Below are positions 1 through 8,425 of a DNA stretch of 35,456 nt, one piece after another. The DNA comes from Lachnospiraceae bacterium. Its GTDB lineage: Bacteria; Bacillota; Clostridia; Lachnospirales; Lachnospiraceae. Below the pieces are notes generated by a model, which saw nothing but the letters and a program-made list of their open reading frames with translations, was not told where the DNA came from and made no database searches. The stretch's first letter is position 1. Every line of letters begins with the position of its first letter. Position numbers and translations under genes: made by a program. The DNA lies in the NCBI GenBank assembly GCA_022510615.1, contig JAFLTC010000018.1, forward strand, positions 1-35,456, given 5' to 3'.

Positions 1-177
1 AATCAGGTACATGGAAATACGGTGGAAGAAGTAAAGCAGGATGCAGAGGGGTTGCAGACAATGCGGACTCTCGGAAATAACATGGCATGGCTGTTAAAAT
101 GTATTGAAGCCGGAAAAGAAAAGGGAATTGGATTCCCGGAAAGAGAACCGGTTATCCGCACCAATTTTATTCGTTAA
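1..177 (+). CDS. Flavodoxin/NADPH-dependent FMN reductase-like protein, C-terminal end only
   Basis: An open frame enters from the left edge and ends with TAA at 175-177, giving 58 residues. The visible tail has the pattern RTLGNNMAWLLKCIEAG followed by a PEREP segment and TNFIR. I recognise this as the C-terminus of flavodoxin-fold NAD(P)H-dependent oxidoreductases of anaerobic Firmicutes. The FMN-binding N-terminal part lies outside the window, so the exact subfamily and substrate cannot be told. It converges with argH, and the inverted repeat at 194-260 between them probably ends its transcript. Confidence 0.7.
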   Translation, partial: NQVHGNTVEEVKQDAEGLQTMRTLGNNMAWLLKCIEAGKEKGIGFPEREPVIRTNFIR

Positions 178-193
178 AAAGTGCTGAAAATAT

Positions 194-260
194 AAATCCA
201 CGAACCAATTTGAGCATTGGATGCAAATAAGCACCCTGTCTCAAGGCGATTCGTGGATTT
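194..260 (+). terminator. Inverted repeat/terminator between convergent genes
   Basis: AAATCCACGAA (194-204) pairs perfectly with TTCGTGGATTT (250-260). The 3' arm runs into a T stretch on the plus strand, and the 5' arm is followed by a T-rich stretch on the minus strand. The loop is long (45 bases). Its place between two convergent stop codons fits a bidirectional terminator. The arms resemble those of the repeat at 5381-5463, but the core of that family is absent here. Confidence 0.6.
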
Positions 261-303
261 TTTACTCAAAAAAACTTTCAAATACAACAGTTCTTCTATC
301 TGA

Positions 304-1680
304 TTATGATTCCTTCAGATACTTGGCATTTGCGGCGATGACCTGTTTCATGGCTTCCTGTCCCGGTGCACCGATGGTATTTCGCTTTTCGACACAGGTT
401 TTCATGGAAATGGCCTCGTAAATATCCTCCTCGAAAACAGGAGAGATTTTTATGTACTCCTCAAGAGGAAGCTCGTCCAGAGAAATATTTTTCTCAATGC
501 AAAGCAGTACAAGCTGACCGATAATGCCATGGGCATCACGGAATGCCACGCCATGGTTTACCAGATAATCGGCAGCATCCGTAGCGTTGGTAAAGCCGTG
601 TTTTGCACTGTTTTCCATGGCTTCCGAGTTGAATTTCATCGTGTCAATCATACCGGTAAAGAGTGCCAGACACCCCTTCACTGTATCAATGGCGTCAAAG
701 GTCAGCTCCTTATCCTCCTGCATATCCTTATTGTAGGCGAGAGGAAGTCCCTTCATCGTTGTCAGAAGAGTAATCAGGGCACCATATACCCGTCCTGTTT
801 TTCCTCTTACCAGCTCAGCGATATCCGGATTTTTTTTCTGCGGCATAATGCTGGAGCCGGTGGAATAGGAATCATCCATTTCAATAAACCGGTATTCGTT
901 GGAATTCCACAAAATAATTTCTTCGCAGAAACGGCTTAAGTGCATCATAATCGTAGACATGGCACTGAGAAGTTCAATCAGATAATCCCTGTCCGATACA
1001 GAATCCATGCTGTTAAAGGTCGGACCGTCAAATTTTAAAAGGGAAGCGGTGTAATCCCTGTCAAGGGGATAGGTAGTTCCGGCAAGGGCACCGGCACCCA
1101 GTGGACAATAATTCATCCGGTCATAAATATCCCGCAAACGGCTGCGGTCCCGGCGGAACATTTCAAAGTAAGCTCCGAAGTGATGAGCCAGTGTAACCGG
1201 CTGCGCTTTCTGCAAATGGGTAAAGCCCGGCATATAGGTTTCCGTATTTTCCGCCATAATCCGGTGGACTACCATCATCAGCTCCTTTAATAAATCATTA
1301 ATGGCGATAATTTCATCCCGTGTATACAATTTCATATCCAGAGCTACCTGGTCGTTACGGCTGCGGCCGGTGTGGAGCTTTTTCCCCGGTTCGCCAATCC
1401 GTTCGATGAGGTTAGCTTCCACAAAGCTGTGAATATCCTCATGCTCCCCGGTAATCTCCAGTGTTCCGTTTTCAATATCCGTTAAAATGCCCTTTAAGCC
1501 GTCTATAATTGTATCCTTTTCCTTGGCGGAAAGAATTTTTTGCTTTTCCAGCATAGTCACATGGGCGATGCTTCCCAGTATATCCTGCTTATAAAATTTT
1601 TGATCATAAGAAATCGAAGCGTTAAAATTATGTACCAGCTGGTTCGTTTCCTTTGTAAATCTTCCTCCCCAGAGTTTCAT
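304..1680 (-). CDS. argH: Argininosuccinate lyase
   Basis: The product catalyses the last step of arginine biosynthesis: argininosuccinate to arginine plus fumarate, in the cytosol. The 458-residue product has the family's full length. It shows the start MKLWGGRF, the TGRSRND segment near residues 104-110, HLQKAQP near 155-161 and the superfamily signature GSSIMPQKKNP at about 275-285, which holds the catalytic serine. The gene stands alone on the minus strand, divergent from a CPBP protease gene. The other arginine gene in this window, argF, is about 22 kb away on the other strand, so the pathway is split. I saw no convincing ArgR box in the upstream region. Confidence 0.97.
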   Translation of the reverse strand: MKLWGGRFTKETNQLVHNFNASISYDQKFYKQDILGSIAHVTMLEKQKILSAKEKDTIIDGLKGILTDIENGTLEITGEHEDIHSFVEANLIERIGEPGKKLHTGRSRNDQVALDMKLYTRDEIIAINDLLKELMMVVHRIMAENTETYMPGFTHLQKAQPVTLAHHFGAYFEMFRRDRSRLRDIYDRMNYCPLGAGALAGTTYPLDRDYTASLLKFDGPTFNSMDSVSDRDYLIELLSAMSTIMMHLSRFCEEIILWNSNEYRFIEMDDSYSTGSSIMPQKKNPDIAELVRGKTGRVYGALITLLTTMKGLPLAYNKDMQEDKELTFDAIDTVKGCLALFTGMIDTMKFNSEAMENSAKHGFTNATDAADYLVNHGVAFRDAHGIIGQLVLLCIEKNISLDELPLEEYIKISPVFEEDIYEAISMKTCVEKRNTIGAPGQEAMKQVIAANAKYLKES

Positions 1681-1760
1681 TTATTTCCTCCATTCTGCCG
1701 ATTTATCCGGCGTCACTGCCTTTGCCGGAGCGTGATCTGCCAGCGTTATTACTAAAATTT

Positions 1761-1789
1761 ATAGTATCATTTTCATAAGGAATCTGCAA
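1761..1789 (-). promoter_or_regulatory. Candidate promoter for argH
   Basis: On the minus strand TTGCAG (1784-1789) is separated by 17 bases from TACTAT (1761-1766), about 80 bases upstream of the argH start. The -10 hexamer is a weak match, so this is a tentative assignment. Confidence 0.4.
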
Positions 1790-1796
1790 CCGAAAA

Positions 1797-1825
1797 TTGA
1801 CCGCAGGACGAGAAAGTGATAGAAT
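1797..1825 (+). promoter_or_regulatory. Promoter for the CPBP protease gene
   Basis: TTGACC (1797-1802), a 17-base spacer and TAGAAT (1820-1825) lie about 30 bases before the ATG at 1858. This is a good vegetative promoter match, back to back with the argH promoter. Confidence 0.6.
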
Positions 1826-1857
1826 AATGAGAATAGTGTGAGGAAGGTTGATATGAT

Positions 1858-2748
1858 ATGAAAACAAAAATAAAATCACTCGCCTGGCTAATCCTCTATA
1901 TGGCCATAGCCATTGGAGTACAGCTGATTGTGGGGATAGCAATGGGAGTTATCATCCTTAAAATCGGAATGGTAACGGGAATCGCACAAAATAGGGAAGG
2001 GATACAGCAGATGTTAGCGGAGGTTGCCGGCTATATTTCCACCGGGTTGCCGCTTATTGTAATCAGCTTTTTGGTAGAGCTGATACTGCTTGCCTGTTTT
2101 GCACCATGGTATTATTTTAGGGAGAATAAATATGATTTTCGTCCCGATTACCGGAAAGCATTTTCTTTGAAAAATGTATTGTGCATTATTGGTATCGGTT
2201 ATCTGGGACAATACGCCATAAGTCTTTTGCTGGCGTTAGTTCATATGGTGCTGCCGGGGATATTCCAGTCCTACGAAGAGCTGGCAGAAAATTTCGATCT
2301 GGGAAACGGTTCCCCTGTTCTTATGATATTTTTTGTCTGCATCTTTGGCCCACTGGCAGAGGAAGTCGTATTCCGCGGTATGATATATGGGAAACTGCGG
2401 CGGGCATTTTCCATACTTCCTTCCCTGATTATATCCGGTGTATTGTTTGGGATATATCATGGAAACTGGGTGCAGGGAATTTATGCGGCGGTATTTGGCA
2501 TGGTACTTGCCTATATTTATGAAAAAACCCAGACGATTTGGGGCAGCTATCTGCTTCACGCTGTGTTTAACCTGAGTTCTTATATTATTATGAAAATAGA
2601 AGAAGTTATTGCAGATGTGGGACTGAAAATTCCGGTACTGGCGGAGATTCTTTTTTATGGAATATGCACCGTGGTGGTTGTTATTTTAATCTGTCAGTTC
2701 AGAACCGGGTCGGAAGGACAGAATTTAGAGGAGAATGGAGCAGTATAA
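1858..2748 (+). CDS. CPBP family intramembrane glutamic endopeptidase (CAAX protease/bacteriocin-processing type)
   Basis: This is a predicted multi-pass membrane protein of 296 residues with hydrophobic segments near 8-38, 62-85, 107-130, 154-165, 185-200 and 210-225. It carries the three hallmarks of the Abi/CPBP (CAAX-like) protease family: EEVVFRG with E168, E169 and R173, a GIYHGNW segment with H201, and H234AVFN. The family includes prenyl-protein proteases and bacteriocin self-immunity or maturation proteins. Nothing nearby fixes the substrate. AGGAAGG at 1841-1847 is the ribosome binding site. The stop lies one base before the alaA start codon, so the two are probably co-transcribed. 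Confidence 0.88.
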   Translation: MKTKIKSLAWLILYMAIAIGVQLIVGIAMGVIILKIGMVTGIAQNREGIQQMLAEVAGYISTGLPLIVISFLVELILLACFAPWYYFRENKYDFRPDYRKAFSLKNVLCIIGIGYLGQYAISLLLALVHMVLPGIFQSYEELAENFDLGNGSPVLMIFFVCIFGPLAEEVVFRGMIYGKLRRAFSILPSLIISGVLFGIYHGNWVQGIYAAVFGMVLAYIYEKTQTIWGSYLLHAVFNLSSYIIMKIEEVIADVGLKIPVLAEILFYGICTVVVVILICQFRTGSEGQNLEENGAV

Positions 2749-2749
2749 T

Positions 2750-3970
2750 ATGAAAACCTTTGCAAAATCAGATAAATTACACGGGGTATGCTATGATGTG
2801 AGGGGACCCGTGTTAGATGAAGCAAATGCCATGAAGCGTCAGGGCATGAAAATATTGCAGTTAAACATCGGAAACCCGGCGCCTTTTGGGCTGACTGCCC
2901 CGAAGTGGATAACCGATGCGGTGAAAAAAGCGCTGGAAGATCCTATGAGTCAGGGCTATAGTGAATCCAACGGTATTTTGCCGGCAAGAGAAGCGATAAA
3001 AGAATATCACGATGCCAAAGGTCTGCCGAATGTACGGCTGGAACATATTTATATTGGAAATGGTGTCAGTGAAATGATTTCCATGGCGATGCAGGGGCTT
3101 CTGAATAATGGAGATGAGATACTGATTCCGGCACCGGATTATCCTCTGTGGACGGCGGCGGCCAAGCTGGCTGGCGGAAATCCCGTACACTATCTCTGTG
3201 ATGAGGAATCTAACTGGTATCCGGATGTTGACGATATGGAAAAAAAGATAACGGAAAAGACAAAGGGAATCGTGATTATTAATCCCAATAATCCTACCGG
3301 TTCCCTGTATCCGAAGGATGTGCTGGAAAAAATTGTGGAACTGGCGAGAAAATATGAGTTGATTCTTTTCTCCGATGAAATTTACGATAGGCTTGTATTT
3401 GACGGGAAAGAACATATATCAATTGCTTCTCTGGCACCGGACCTTTTCTGTGTTACCTTTAACGGTTTATCAAAATCCGACAGAATCGCAGGGTATCGCA
3501 GTGGATGGATGGTACTCAGCGGGGATTTAAATAAGGGTGCCGGATACATAGAAGGAATCAATATGCTTTCCTCCATGCGCCTTTGTGCCAATGTGCTGGC
3601 GCAACATGTCATTGAACCGGCGCTTCGGAACCGCCCGAAGATAGACCCGCTGCTGTTGCCGGGAGGCAGACTGTATGAGCAGAGAAAATGTATCTGTGAT
3701 GCCATTGGTCAGGTAGACGGTCTGTCTGCGGTCTGTCCGGATGCGGCCTTTTACATATTTCCGAAAGTAGATGCGAAACGTTTTGGCATAGAGGATGATG
3801 AACAGTTTGTGTTAGATTTTCTGCGTAAAGAACAGGTTTTACTCGTTCACGGTGGCGGATTTAACTGGGTAGAACCGGACCATTTTCGTATTGTCTATCT
3901 GCCGGAGGTAGAGGTTTTGCAAGAGGCCATGAAAAAAATGGAGCATTTTCTGTCAAAATATTCTTGTTAG
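2750..3970 (+). CDS. alaA: Alanine aminotransferase (class I PLP aminotransferase, AlaA type)
   Basis: This PLP enzyme should transfer the amino group between glutamate and pyruvate to make alanine. The sequence matches the AlaA subgroup along its whole length: KLHGVCYDVRGPVL at the N-terminus, LNIGNPAPFG near 38-47, PAPDYPLWTAA near 127-137, NPNNPTG at 178-184, SDEIYD at 208-213 and the Schiff-base lysine in NGLSKSDRIAG (K242). The ATG at 2750 gives 406 residues, close to the E. coli AlaA length, and has GGAG nine bases upstream. An ATG at 2735 has its purine run almost touching the start and would add five residues that do not align. Confidence 0.92.
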   Translation: MKTFAKSDKLHGVCYDVRGPVLDEANAMKRQGMKILQLNIGNPAPFGLTAPKWITDAVKKALEDPMSQGYSESNGILPAREAIKEYHDAKGLPNVRLEHIYIGNGVSEMISMAMQGLLNNGDEILIPAPDYPLWTAAAKLAGGNPVHYLCDEESNWYPDVDDMEKKITEKTKGIVIINPNNPTGSLYPKDVLEKIVELARKYELILFSDEIYDRLVFDGKEHISIASLAPDLFCVTFNGLSKSDRIAGYRSGWMVLSGDLNKGAGYIEGINMLSSMRLCANVLAQHVIEPALRNRPKIDPLLLPGGRLYEQRKCICDAIGQVDGLSAVCPDAAFYIFPKVDAKRFGIEDDEQFVLDFLRKEQVLLVHGGGFNWVEPDHFRIVYLPEVEVLQEAMKKMEHFLSKYSC

Positions 3971-3988
3971 AAATTATATGGGTTCTTC

Positions 3989-4017
3989 TTGATTTCTGAT
4001 GAAAACTTTACTATAAT
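3989..4017 (+). promoter_or_regulatory. Promoter upstream of the transglycosylase gene
   Basis: TTGATT (3989-3994), a 17-base spacer and a perfect TATAAT (4012-4017) lie 42 bases before the ATG at 4059. Confidence 0.7.
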
Positions 4018-4058
4018 ATAATATTAGAGAAAACAATAAAAATGAAAGGAGTGAAAAG

Positions 4059-4892
4059 ATGTCTGCTTTGTTGGTAAATGATGTAACGGCATACCACACA
4101 AGTGGGAATACAGTGGGAAAAACTAAAAAATCTTCCCATACGACAATTACTCCTTTCCAGAAGGTATTGGAAAAAGAAGAAACCAAGGTGTCAAAAGAAC
4201 CGGGGACTTCTTCTGTGAAAAAAAGCGATGCGGCGTCGACGGCTAAGACCGGAAAAAGCAGTGGTGGTACGGCAGAAACATCCTTACAGGATATTTTTGA
4301 ACGCGCCGCGGAAAAGTATGATGTTTCCTATGATTTTCTTGTTGCCGTGGCAAAGGCTGAGTCAGATTTTAATCCCAAATGCGTTTCCTCTGCCGGAGCT
4401 ATGGGAATTATGCAGCTGATGCCGGAAAACTGTAAGGAACTGGGGGTAAAAGACCCTTATGATGCCGAGCAGAATATTATGGCGGCAGCAAAACTTCTGA
4501 AAGCACATCTGAAAAAATTTAACGGGGATATTACACTGGCGGCAGCAGCCTACAATGCAGGAAGCGGAGCCGTACAGAAATACGGCGGAGTTCCGCCTTA
4601 TAAAGAGACGCAGAATTATGTAAAGAAGATAAATAAATTTATGAAAGAGGGAGTGACAGTGCCGGATAAGAAAGTTACTGTCAGTTCCACGGAAAGTTCT
4701 ACGGGGAGCGGTGGCTCTGCCGGTGTTAAGAAGAGTTCTGGCACGGCGTCAGACTTTGATACGGGAGTAAAAGCTTCGGATTCGGACTGGGAACAGGTAA
4801 CGGTAGCAGTCGGTTCCGGCGATAATGCAGTAACGATGACATATGGTGCTTATCTTAGATATCTGGAGCTGGGGACGACCGGAGTCGGATAA
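4059..4892 (+). CDS. Lytic transglycosylase (SLT domain) without a signal peptide
   Basis: The predicted murein-cleaving enzyme makes 1,6-anhydro-muramyl ends. The SLT fold spans about residues 77-192. It shows the catalytic glutamate in AKAESDF (E101), GAMGIMQLMP at 113-122, AAAAYNAGSGAV near 161-172 and a NYVKKI motif. Residues 25-76 and 200-245 are Ser/Thr/Lys/Gly-rich linkers. The N-terminus has no hydrophobic signal segment, which is odd for a cell-wall enzyme; it starts MSALLVNDVTAYHT and contains PFQKVLEKE. It is followed after 15 bases by a protein resembling flagellar-operon YvyF, so export by the flagellar apparatus is possible but unproven. AAAGGAG precedes the start. Confidence 0.85.
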   Translation: MSALLVNDVTAYHTSGNTVGKTKKSSHTTITPFQKVLEKEETKVSKEPGTSSVKKSDAASTAKTGKSSGGTAETSLQDIFERAAEKYDVSYDFLVAVAKAESDFNPKCVSSAGAMGIMQLMPENCKELGVKDPYDAEQNIMAAAKLLKAHLKKFNGDITLAAAAYNAGSGAVQKYGGVPPYKETQNYVKKINKFMKEGVTVPDKKVTVSSTESSTGSGGSAGVKKSSGTASDFDTGVKASDSDWEQVTVAVGSGDNAVTMTYGAYLRYLELGTTGVG

Positions 4893-4907
4893 TAAGGGGG
4901 AAAGACG

Positions 4908-5357
4908 ATGGCAGATAATAATATGTTTATTGATAAAGATGCATCGGAGTCCTATTTTCATAAATGTCCGTCCTGTTCCGAGAATATGATTTATAAAGGG
5001 GGAGGCCGGTATTGCTGTGAGAAATGTGGCGAAGAATTTCTGACAGATTTCGGAAAAGTGAAGCGTTATCTGGAGGAACACGGACCAACCAGCGGGGTAA
5101 TTATTGCTCGTGAAACAGGTGTCCGTCGCAAGGTTATCAGCGATTTTCTGAGAGAAGGACGCGTTGAGATAAAACCGGGAACGGAAAACATTCCTTACTG
5201 TGCTTCTTGTGGAATCGCAATTCGATTTGGAACATATTGCGCTGCATGTGAGGAACTGCGTGCCAGCCGCAGGGGCAAGGGAGTCTTTAATGCCGTAGCC
5301 AATCTAGATGGTACGCAAAAAGGTGAGATGCGGTTTAATAAGGATAAGGGCGAGTGA
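4908..5357 (+). CDS. Small zinc-ribbon protein resembling flagellar-operon protein YvyF (TIGR03826)
   Basis: The 149-residue protein carries two four-cysteine knuckles: CPSC...CEKC near residues 21-41 and CASC...CAAC near 97-112. Between them is a helix-turn-helix-like stretch containing ARETGVRRKVISDFLREGRVEI. This order (ribbon, HTH, GRVEI, ribbon) is that of B. subtilis YvyF and the TIGR03826 family found in flagellar operons, though I compare from memory and identity is modest. GGGGGAAAG before the ATG is a good ribosome binding site. It is probably co-transcribed with the transglycosylase gene 15 bases upstream. No other flagellar gene lies in the window. A general regulator is an alternative. 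Confidence 0.6.
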   Translation: MADNNMFIDKDASESYFHKCPSCSENMIYKGGGRYCCEKCGEEFLTDFGKVKRYLEEHGPTSGVIIARETGVRRKVISDFLREGRVEIKPGTENIPYCASCGIAIRFGTYCAACEELRASRRGKGVFNAVANLDGTQKGEMRFNKDKGE

Positions 5358-5380
5358 TTATTGTATTTTATCATTTGTAA

Positions 5381-5463
5381 CAATTAAGAAAATCCACAAA
5401 TCGACTCGAGCGGGTAATGCTTCGCATTAAATGCTCTCGCTGATTTGTGGATTTTCTTGATTG
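5381..5463. repeat. Palindromic repeat element, short form (copy A)
   Basis: The outer arms 5381-5402 and 5442-5463 are complementary at 21 of 22 positions; the inner part reads GAAAATCCACAAATC. They enclose a TCGACTCGAG segment and a core with the small hairpin TAATGC-TTC-GCATTA (5417-5431) followed by AAATGCTCTCGCTG. The 30-base core starting GGTAATGC is identical to copy B in reverse complement. The large internal hairpin of copies B and C is missing here. It lies just after the YvyF-like gene, between convergent genes, and may also act as a terminator. Confidence 0.85.
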
Positions 5464-5582
5464 ATGAAAAGATTAAATACGATAATCACCGCCCAAACAG
5501 AATTTCCACACCTCTGTTCGCCGATAAAGTTTACTCCTTTAATTTCAAACATATGATATCCCACCAAACAGAGTCAAAACAA

Positions 5583-5697
5583 AAGAAACCATTCAATCAG
5601 CGAGAGCATTTAATGCGAAGCATTACCTGTGAGGTGCCCCAAAAAGTTTAGCTTTTGGAGGCACCTCACTTTCGAGCTCGATTGAATGGTTTCTCTT
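5583..5697. repeat. Palindromic repeat element, long form (copy B, inverted relative to A and C)
   Basis: The arms AAGAAACCATTCAATC (5583-5598) and GATTGAATGGTTTCT (5680-5694) pair. Inside lie the shared core, with hairpin TAATGC-GAA-GCATTA (5611-5625), and a strong hairpin GAGGTGCC (5631-5638)/GGCACCTC (5660-5667). Read on the minus strand it matches copies A and C in order. Its right arm abuts the stop codon of the DUF4364 gene. The 119 bases between copies A and B (5464-5582) hold nothing I can identify. Confidence 0.85.
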
Positions 5698-6214
5698 ATT
5701 TTAAAAGCTGCTTCATGGTATCCATATAGAGCGCTTCACTTGCTTCCCGCCAGTTATCACATATTTTAATTGCATCCTCCTCAGAGGAAACGGCGAGAGA
5801 AAGCTGAAAGACAGTCTGATTTTTTTCCTTGAGAGTGCAGGTGGCAAGATAGGAGCCATCCGGTGTCAGCCGGTAATCACTTACCAGAGCGGTCTCATTT
5901 AATATCTCATACTGATTTGTTTTCAGATAGTCATTAATTTCATTTCGTATTTCAGAGGAAAGCTTATGCCCGAACAGATTCAGGGTTTCCAGTCCGGTCC
6001 GAGTCAGCTCATAATAGGCAAGATGATAGGTCGTATCCTCCCGGATTAATTCTGCCTGCAGCAGTTCCCCGAAGGCATTCTGGACATTAAAATAATTCGT
6101 ATATCCATGGTCGATGATATAATCTGAAATAATGCCCTGTGGAAGGGGAGAGTCTACTTTGCTGAGAGTGTATAAAATAATTAATTTATAAATGGTAATT
6201 GACTCGCCTGCCAT
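5696..6214 (-). CDS. DUF4364 family protein
   Basis: This 172-residue cytosolic protein has unknown function. It begins MAGESITIYKLIILYTLSKVD and continues with a winged-helix-like region (about residues 10-75: PLPQGIISDYI, then FGELLQAELIRE and YYELTRTGLETLNLF). That suggests a DNA-binding fold of the PadR/DUF4364 kind, followed by a beta-rich C-terminal domain. I chose the ATG at 6214 because AAGGAGG lies six bases upstream and family members start just before the TIYKLIILY motif. Longer versions would overlap the preceding gene. It is the last gene of the malic enzyme operon, 14 bases after the radical-SAM gene. Confidence 0.8.
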   Translation of the reverse strand: MAGESITIYKLIILYTLSKVDSPLPQGIISDYIIDHGYTNYFNVQNAFGELLQAELIREDTTYHLAYYELTRTGLETLNLFGHKLSSEIRNEINDYLKTNQYEILNETALVSDYRLTPDGSYLATCTLKEKNQTVFQLSLAVSSEEDAIKICDNWREASEALYMDTMKQLLK

Positions 6215-6228
6215 TTTCATCCTCCTTC

Positions 6229-7203
6229 TTACTGACCGGGGCGGTATAGTCTGCACCCCTGCCAGATATGTTCTTCCTTTAATTTCCGATGAAGGGAATT
6301 GAGTACATCCCGTTTTTTTCTGCTCCATTCCGGAGAAACCAAAAGTTCACTCGGACCATCGCCGGTCAGGCGGTGAATCACCATATGTTCCGGCAAAATC
6401 GAAATGGCCTCGGAAATCCAGTTTAAATATTCTTCCTTTGTCAGCGTCTGAAAGACACCGGCCTCATATTCCTCTGCCAGGTCCGTATCCTTTAAAACGT
6501 GAAGAAGCTGCAGTTTAATGCCGTCGGAACCGGACTGTCCCACATAAGAAACTGTATTTAAAAAATCCTCTTTCCTTTCAAAGGGGAGACCGGCAATCAC
6601 ATGGGTCACGACCTCTAATCCCCTGGATTTCAAAGATTTTACTGCTGTATCATAGACCTTCAGAGGGTATCCTCTGCGAATATAATCCGCCGTTGTTTCA
6701 TGGATGCTCTGAAGTCCCAGTTCCACAATCAGCGGTTTTTTCTGATTGCATTTTTCCAGTAAATCCAGTACCTCATCCGGCAGGCAGTCAGGACGGGTGG
6801 CAATGGAAAGCATCGCCACTGCCGGGTGTGCCAGAGCTTCCTCATACAGGGGAGCCAGATAGGAAACAGGGGCATAGGTATTTGTAAAGGACTGAAAATA
6901 CGCAATAAATTTTTGCCCGGTATGTTTTCTTGCCATAAGTCCCACAATTCCCTGATTGATCTGCTCTGTCACAGAAGTGCTGCGGGGAGCGGCAAAATCC
7001 CCGGAACCATTTCCGCTGCAAAAAATACAGCCTCTTGTATCCAGAGTGCCATCCCGGTTTGGACAGGTCATACCACCCGCCAGGGCGATTTTATAGACCT
7101 TTTCTCCAAATCGCGTTTTCATTTCATAATCCAGAGAATGATAAGGTTTTTCTCCCCACATTTTTCTACGACTGTAGTCTGAAGGCGAATGGTTATCAGT
7201 CAT
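6229..7203 (-). CDS. TIGR01212 family radical SAM protein (YhcC/YtqA type)
   Basis: This is a predicted radical S-adenosylmethionine enzyme with a [4Fe-4S] cluster. Its substrate is uncertain; the family is often linked to tRNA modification. The 324-residue product shows C47 and the pair C59-x2-C62 (CPNRDGTLDTRGCIFCSG), which is the unusual long CX11CX2C spacing of this family, and GLPFERKEDF and LQLLHVLKDT downstream. The start ATG at 7203 lies inside the end of the malic enzyme gene (8-base overlap), which suggests translational coupling. I see no strong Shine-Dalgarno sequence there, so the ATG at 7161 is a possible alternative. Confidence 0.88.
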   Translation of the reverse strand: MTDNHSPSDYSRRKMWGEKPYHSLDYEMKTRFGEKVYKIALAGGMTCPNRDGTLDTRGCIFCSGNGSGDFAAPRSTSVTEQINQGIVGLMARKHTGQKFIAYFQSFTNTYAPVSYLAPLYEEALAHPAVAMLSIATRPDCLPDEVLDLLEKCNQKKPLIVELGLQSIHETTADYIRRGYPLKVYDTAVKSLKSRGLEVVTHVIAGLPFERKEDFLNTVSYVGQSGSDGIKLQLLHVLKDTDLAEEYEAGVFQTLTKEEYLNWISEAISILPEHMVIHRLTGDGPSELLVSPEWSRKKRDVLNSLHRKLKEEHIWQGCRLYRPGQ

Positions 7204-8350
7204 GGATATGTGCCTTTACTGCTGCGCTGACAACATCTGCCACCCGGGGGTCAAAGGCCTCCGGCATAATATTGTCTGCGTCCAATTTATCTTCCGGAAC
7301 TAAAGAGGCAATAGCAAGAGCAGCTGCCAACTTCATTTCCTCTGTAATCTGGGAAGCCCGTCCCTCTAATGCTCCTTTAAAAATGCCCGGAAAGGCAACT
7401 ACGTTATTGACCTGGTTTGGAAAATCCGAACGTCCGGTACCTACTACTTTAGCACCGGCTTTTTTTGCAAGGTCCGGCATAATTTCCGGTACCGGATTTG
7501 CCATGGCAAAAAGGATTCCGTCGGGATTCATGGAAGCCACCATTTCTTCCGTCACGATGCCGGGAGCGGAAACACCTACAAAAATATCAGCGCCCACAAA
7601 GGCATCAGCGAGAGAACCTTCCTTTTGTTCCGGATTTGTCACCTCCATCATTTCCTTTTGCATCCAGTTCAAATCCTTTGATTTCTTACTCAGTATACCG
7701 GATTTGTCACAAAGGGTAAGATGCGAAAAACCATAACGGAGCAGGAGTTTGCTGATGGCAATACCGGCTGAACCGGCACCGTTTACAATTACCTTGCAAT
7801 CCTCTTTTTTCTTTCCCACAACCTTCAAGGCATTAATAATACCGGAGAGTACAACAATAGCAGTTCCGTGCTGGTCGTCGTGGAAAACCGGAATATCTAA
7901 AAGCTCCTTCAGCCTTGTCTCAATCTCAAAGCATCTCGGGGCGGAAATATCCTCCAGATTAATACCGCCAAAGGCCGGGGCGATATGGACAACCGTTTTG
8001 ATAATTTCCTCGGTATCCTGTGTGTCCAGACAGATGGGAAAGGCATTGACACCGCCAAATTCTTTAAATAACACTGCTTTTCCCTCCATAACCGGCATGG
8101 CTGCCTCAGCTCCGATATTACCTAAACCGAGTACAGCACTGCCATCGGAAACAACAGCCACCGTATTGGATTTTATCGTATATTTATAAGCATCTTCCTT
8201 GTTTTTGGCAATTACTTTACATGGCTCTGCCACGCCCGGTGTATAGGCGATAGCCAAATCCTCTCGGGACTTTACCTGACATTTCGGGGTGGTATCAATT
8301 TTCCCGTTCCATTCTTCATGTAAAGCCAGTGCCTGTTCATTTAACGTCAT
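7196..8350 (-). CDS. NAD(P)-dependent malic enzyme (malate to pyruvate and CO2)
   Basis: The product oxidatively decarboxylates malate and supplies pyruvate and reduced cofactor. The 384-residue form has the short bacterial malic enzyme layout: AYTPGVAEPC near 35-44 with the catalytic tyrosine, SNTVAVVSDGSAVLGLGNIG near 61-80, the lysine region KAVLFKEFGG near 91, metal ligands in HDDQHGTAI near 157-165 and the dinucleotide fold NGAGSAGIAIS at 190-200. The start at 8350 is preferred over the upstream 8416 because AGGAAAGGA precedes it and the extension is hydrophobic and unlike the family. It is the first gene of a three-gene minus-strand operon. Confidence 0.93.
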   Translation of the reverse strand: MTLNEQALALHEEWNGKIDTTPKCQVKSREDLAIAYTPGVAEPCKVIAKNKEDAYKYTIKSNTVAVVSDGSAVLGLGNIGAEAAMPVMEGKAVLFKEFGGVNAFPICLDTQDTEEIIKTVVHIAPAFGGINLEDISAPRCFEIETRLKELLDIPVFHDDQHGTAIVVLSGIINALKVVGKKKEDCKVIVNGAGSAGIAISKLLLRYGFSHLTLCDKSGILSKKSKDLNWMQKEMMEVTNPEQKEGSLADAFVGADIFVGVSAPGIVTEEMVASMNPDGILFAMANPVPEIMPDLAKKAGAKVVGTGRSDFPNQVNNVVAFPGIFKGALEGRASQITEEMKLAAALAIASLVPEDKLDADNIMPEAFDPRVADVVSAAVKAHIHD

Positions 8351-8387
8351 GATCGCTTCATCCTTTCCTGAAATCACATATGAGAAT

Positions 8388-8416
8388 ATCATATCATTTA
8401 TAATAAGTAAAAACAA
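8388..8416 (-). promoter_or_regulatory. Promoter of the malic enzyme operon
   Basis: On the minus strand TTGTTT (8411-8416), a 17-base spacer and TATGAT (8388-8393) lie about 37 bases before the malic enzyme start. It is back to back with the promoter at 8426-8454. Confidence 0.65.
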
Positions 8417-8425
8417 TATTTTCTC

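Noticed and set aside
194..260. A fourth copy of the palindromic repeat family
   Set aside because: The arms resemble copy A, but the TAATGC...GCATTA core is missing, so a plain bidirectional terminator is the simpler reading.
1681..1857. ArgR-type operator upstream of argH
   Set aside because: No pair of sites close to the usual TGAAT...ATTCA pattern could be found; only AT-rich promoter-like sequence is present.
5445..5651. A 68-codon frame on the plus strand between the two repeats
   Set aside because: Most of it is made of repeat copies A and B; no ribosome binding site and no similarity that I recognise.
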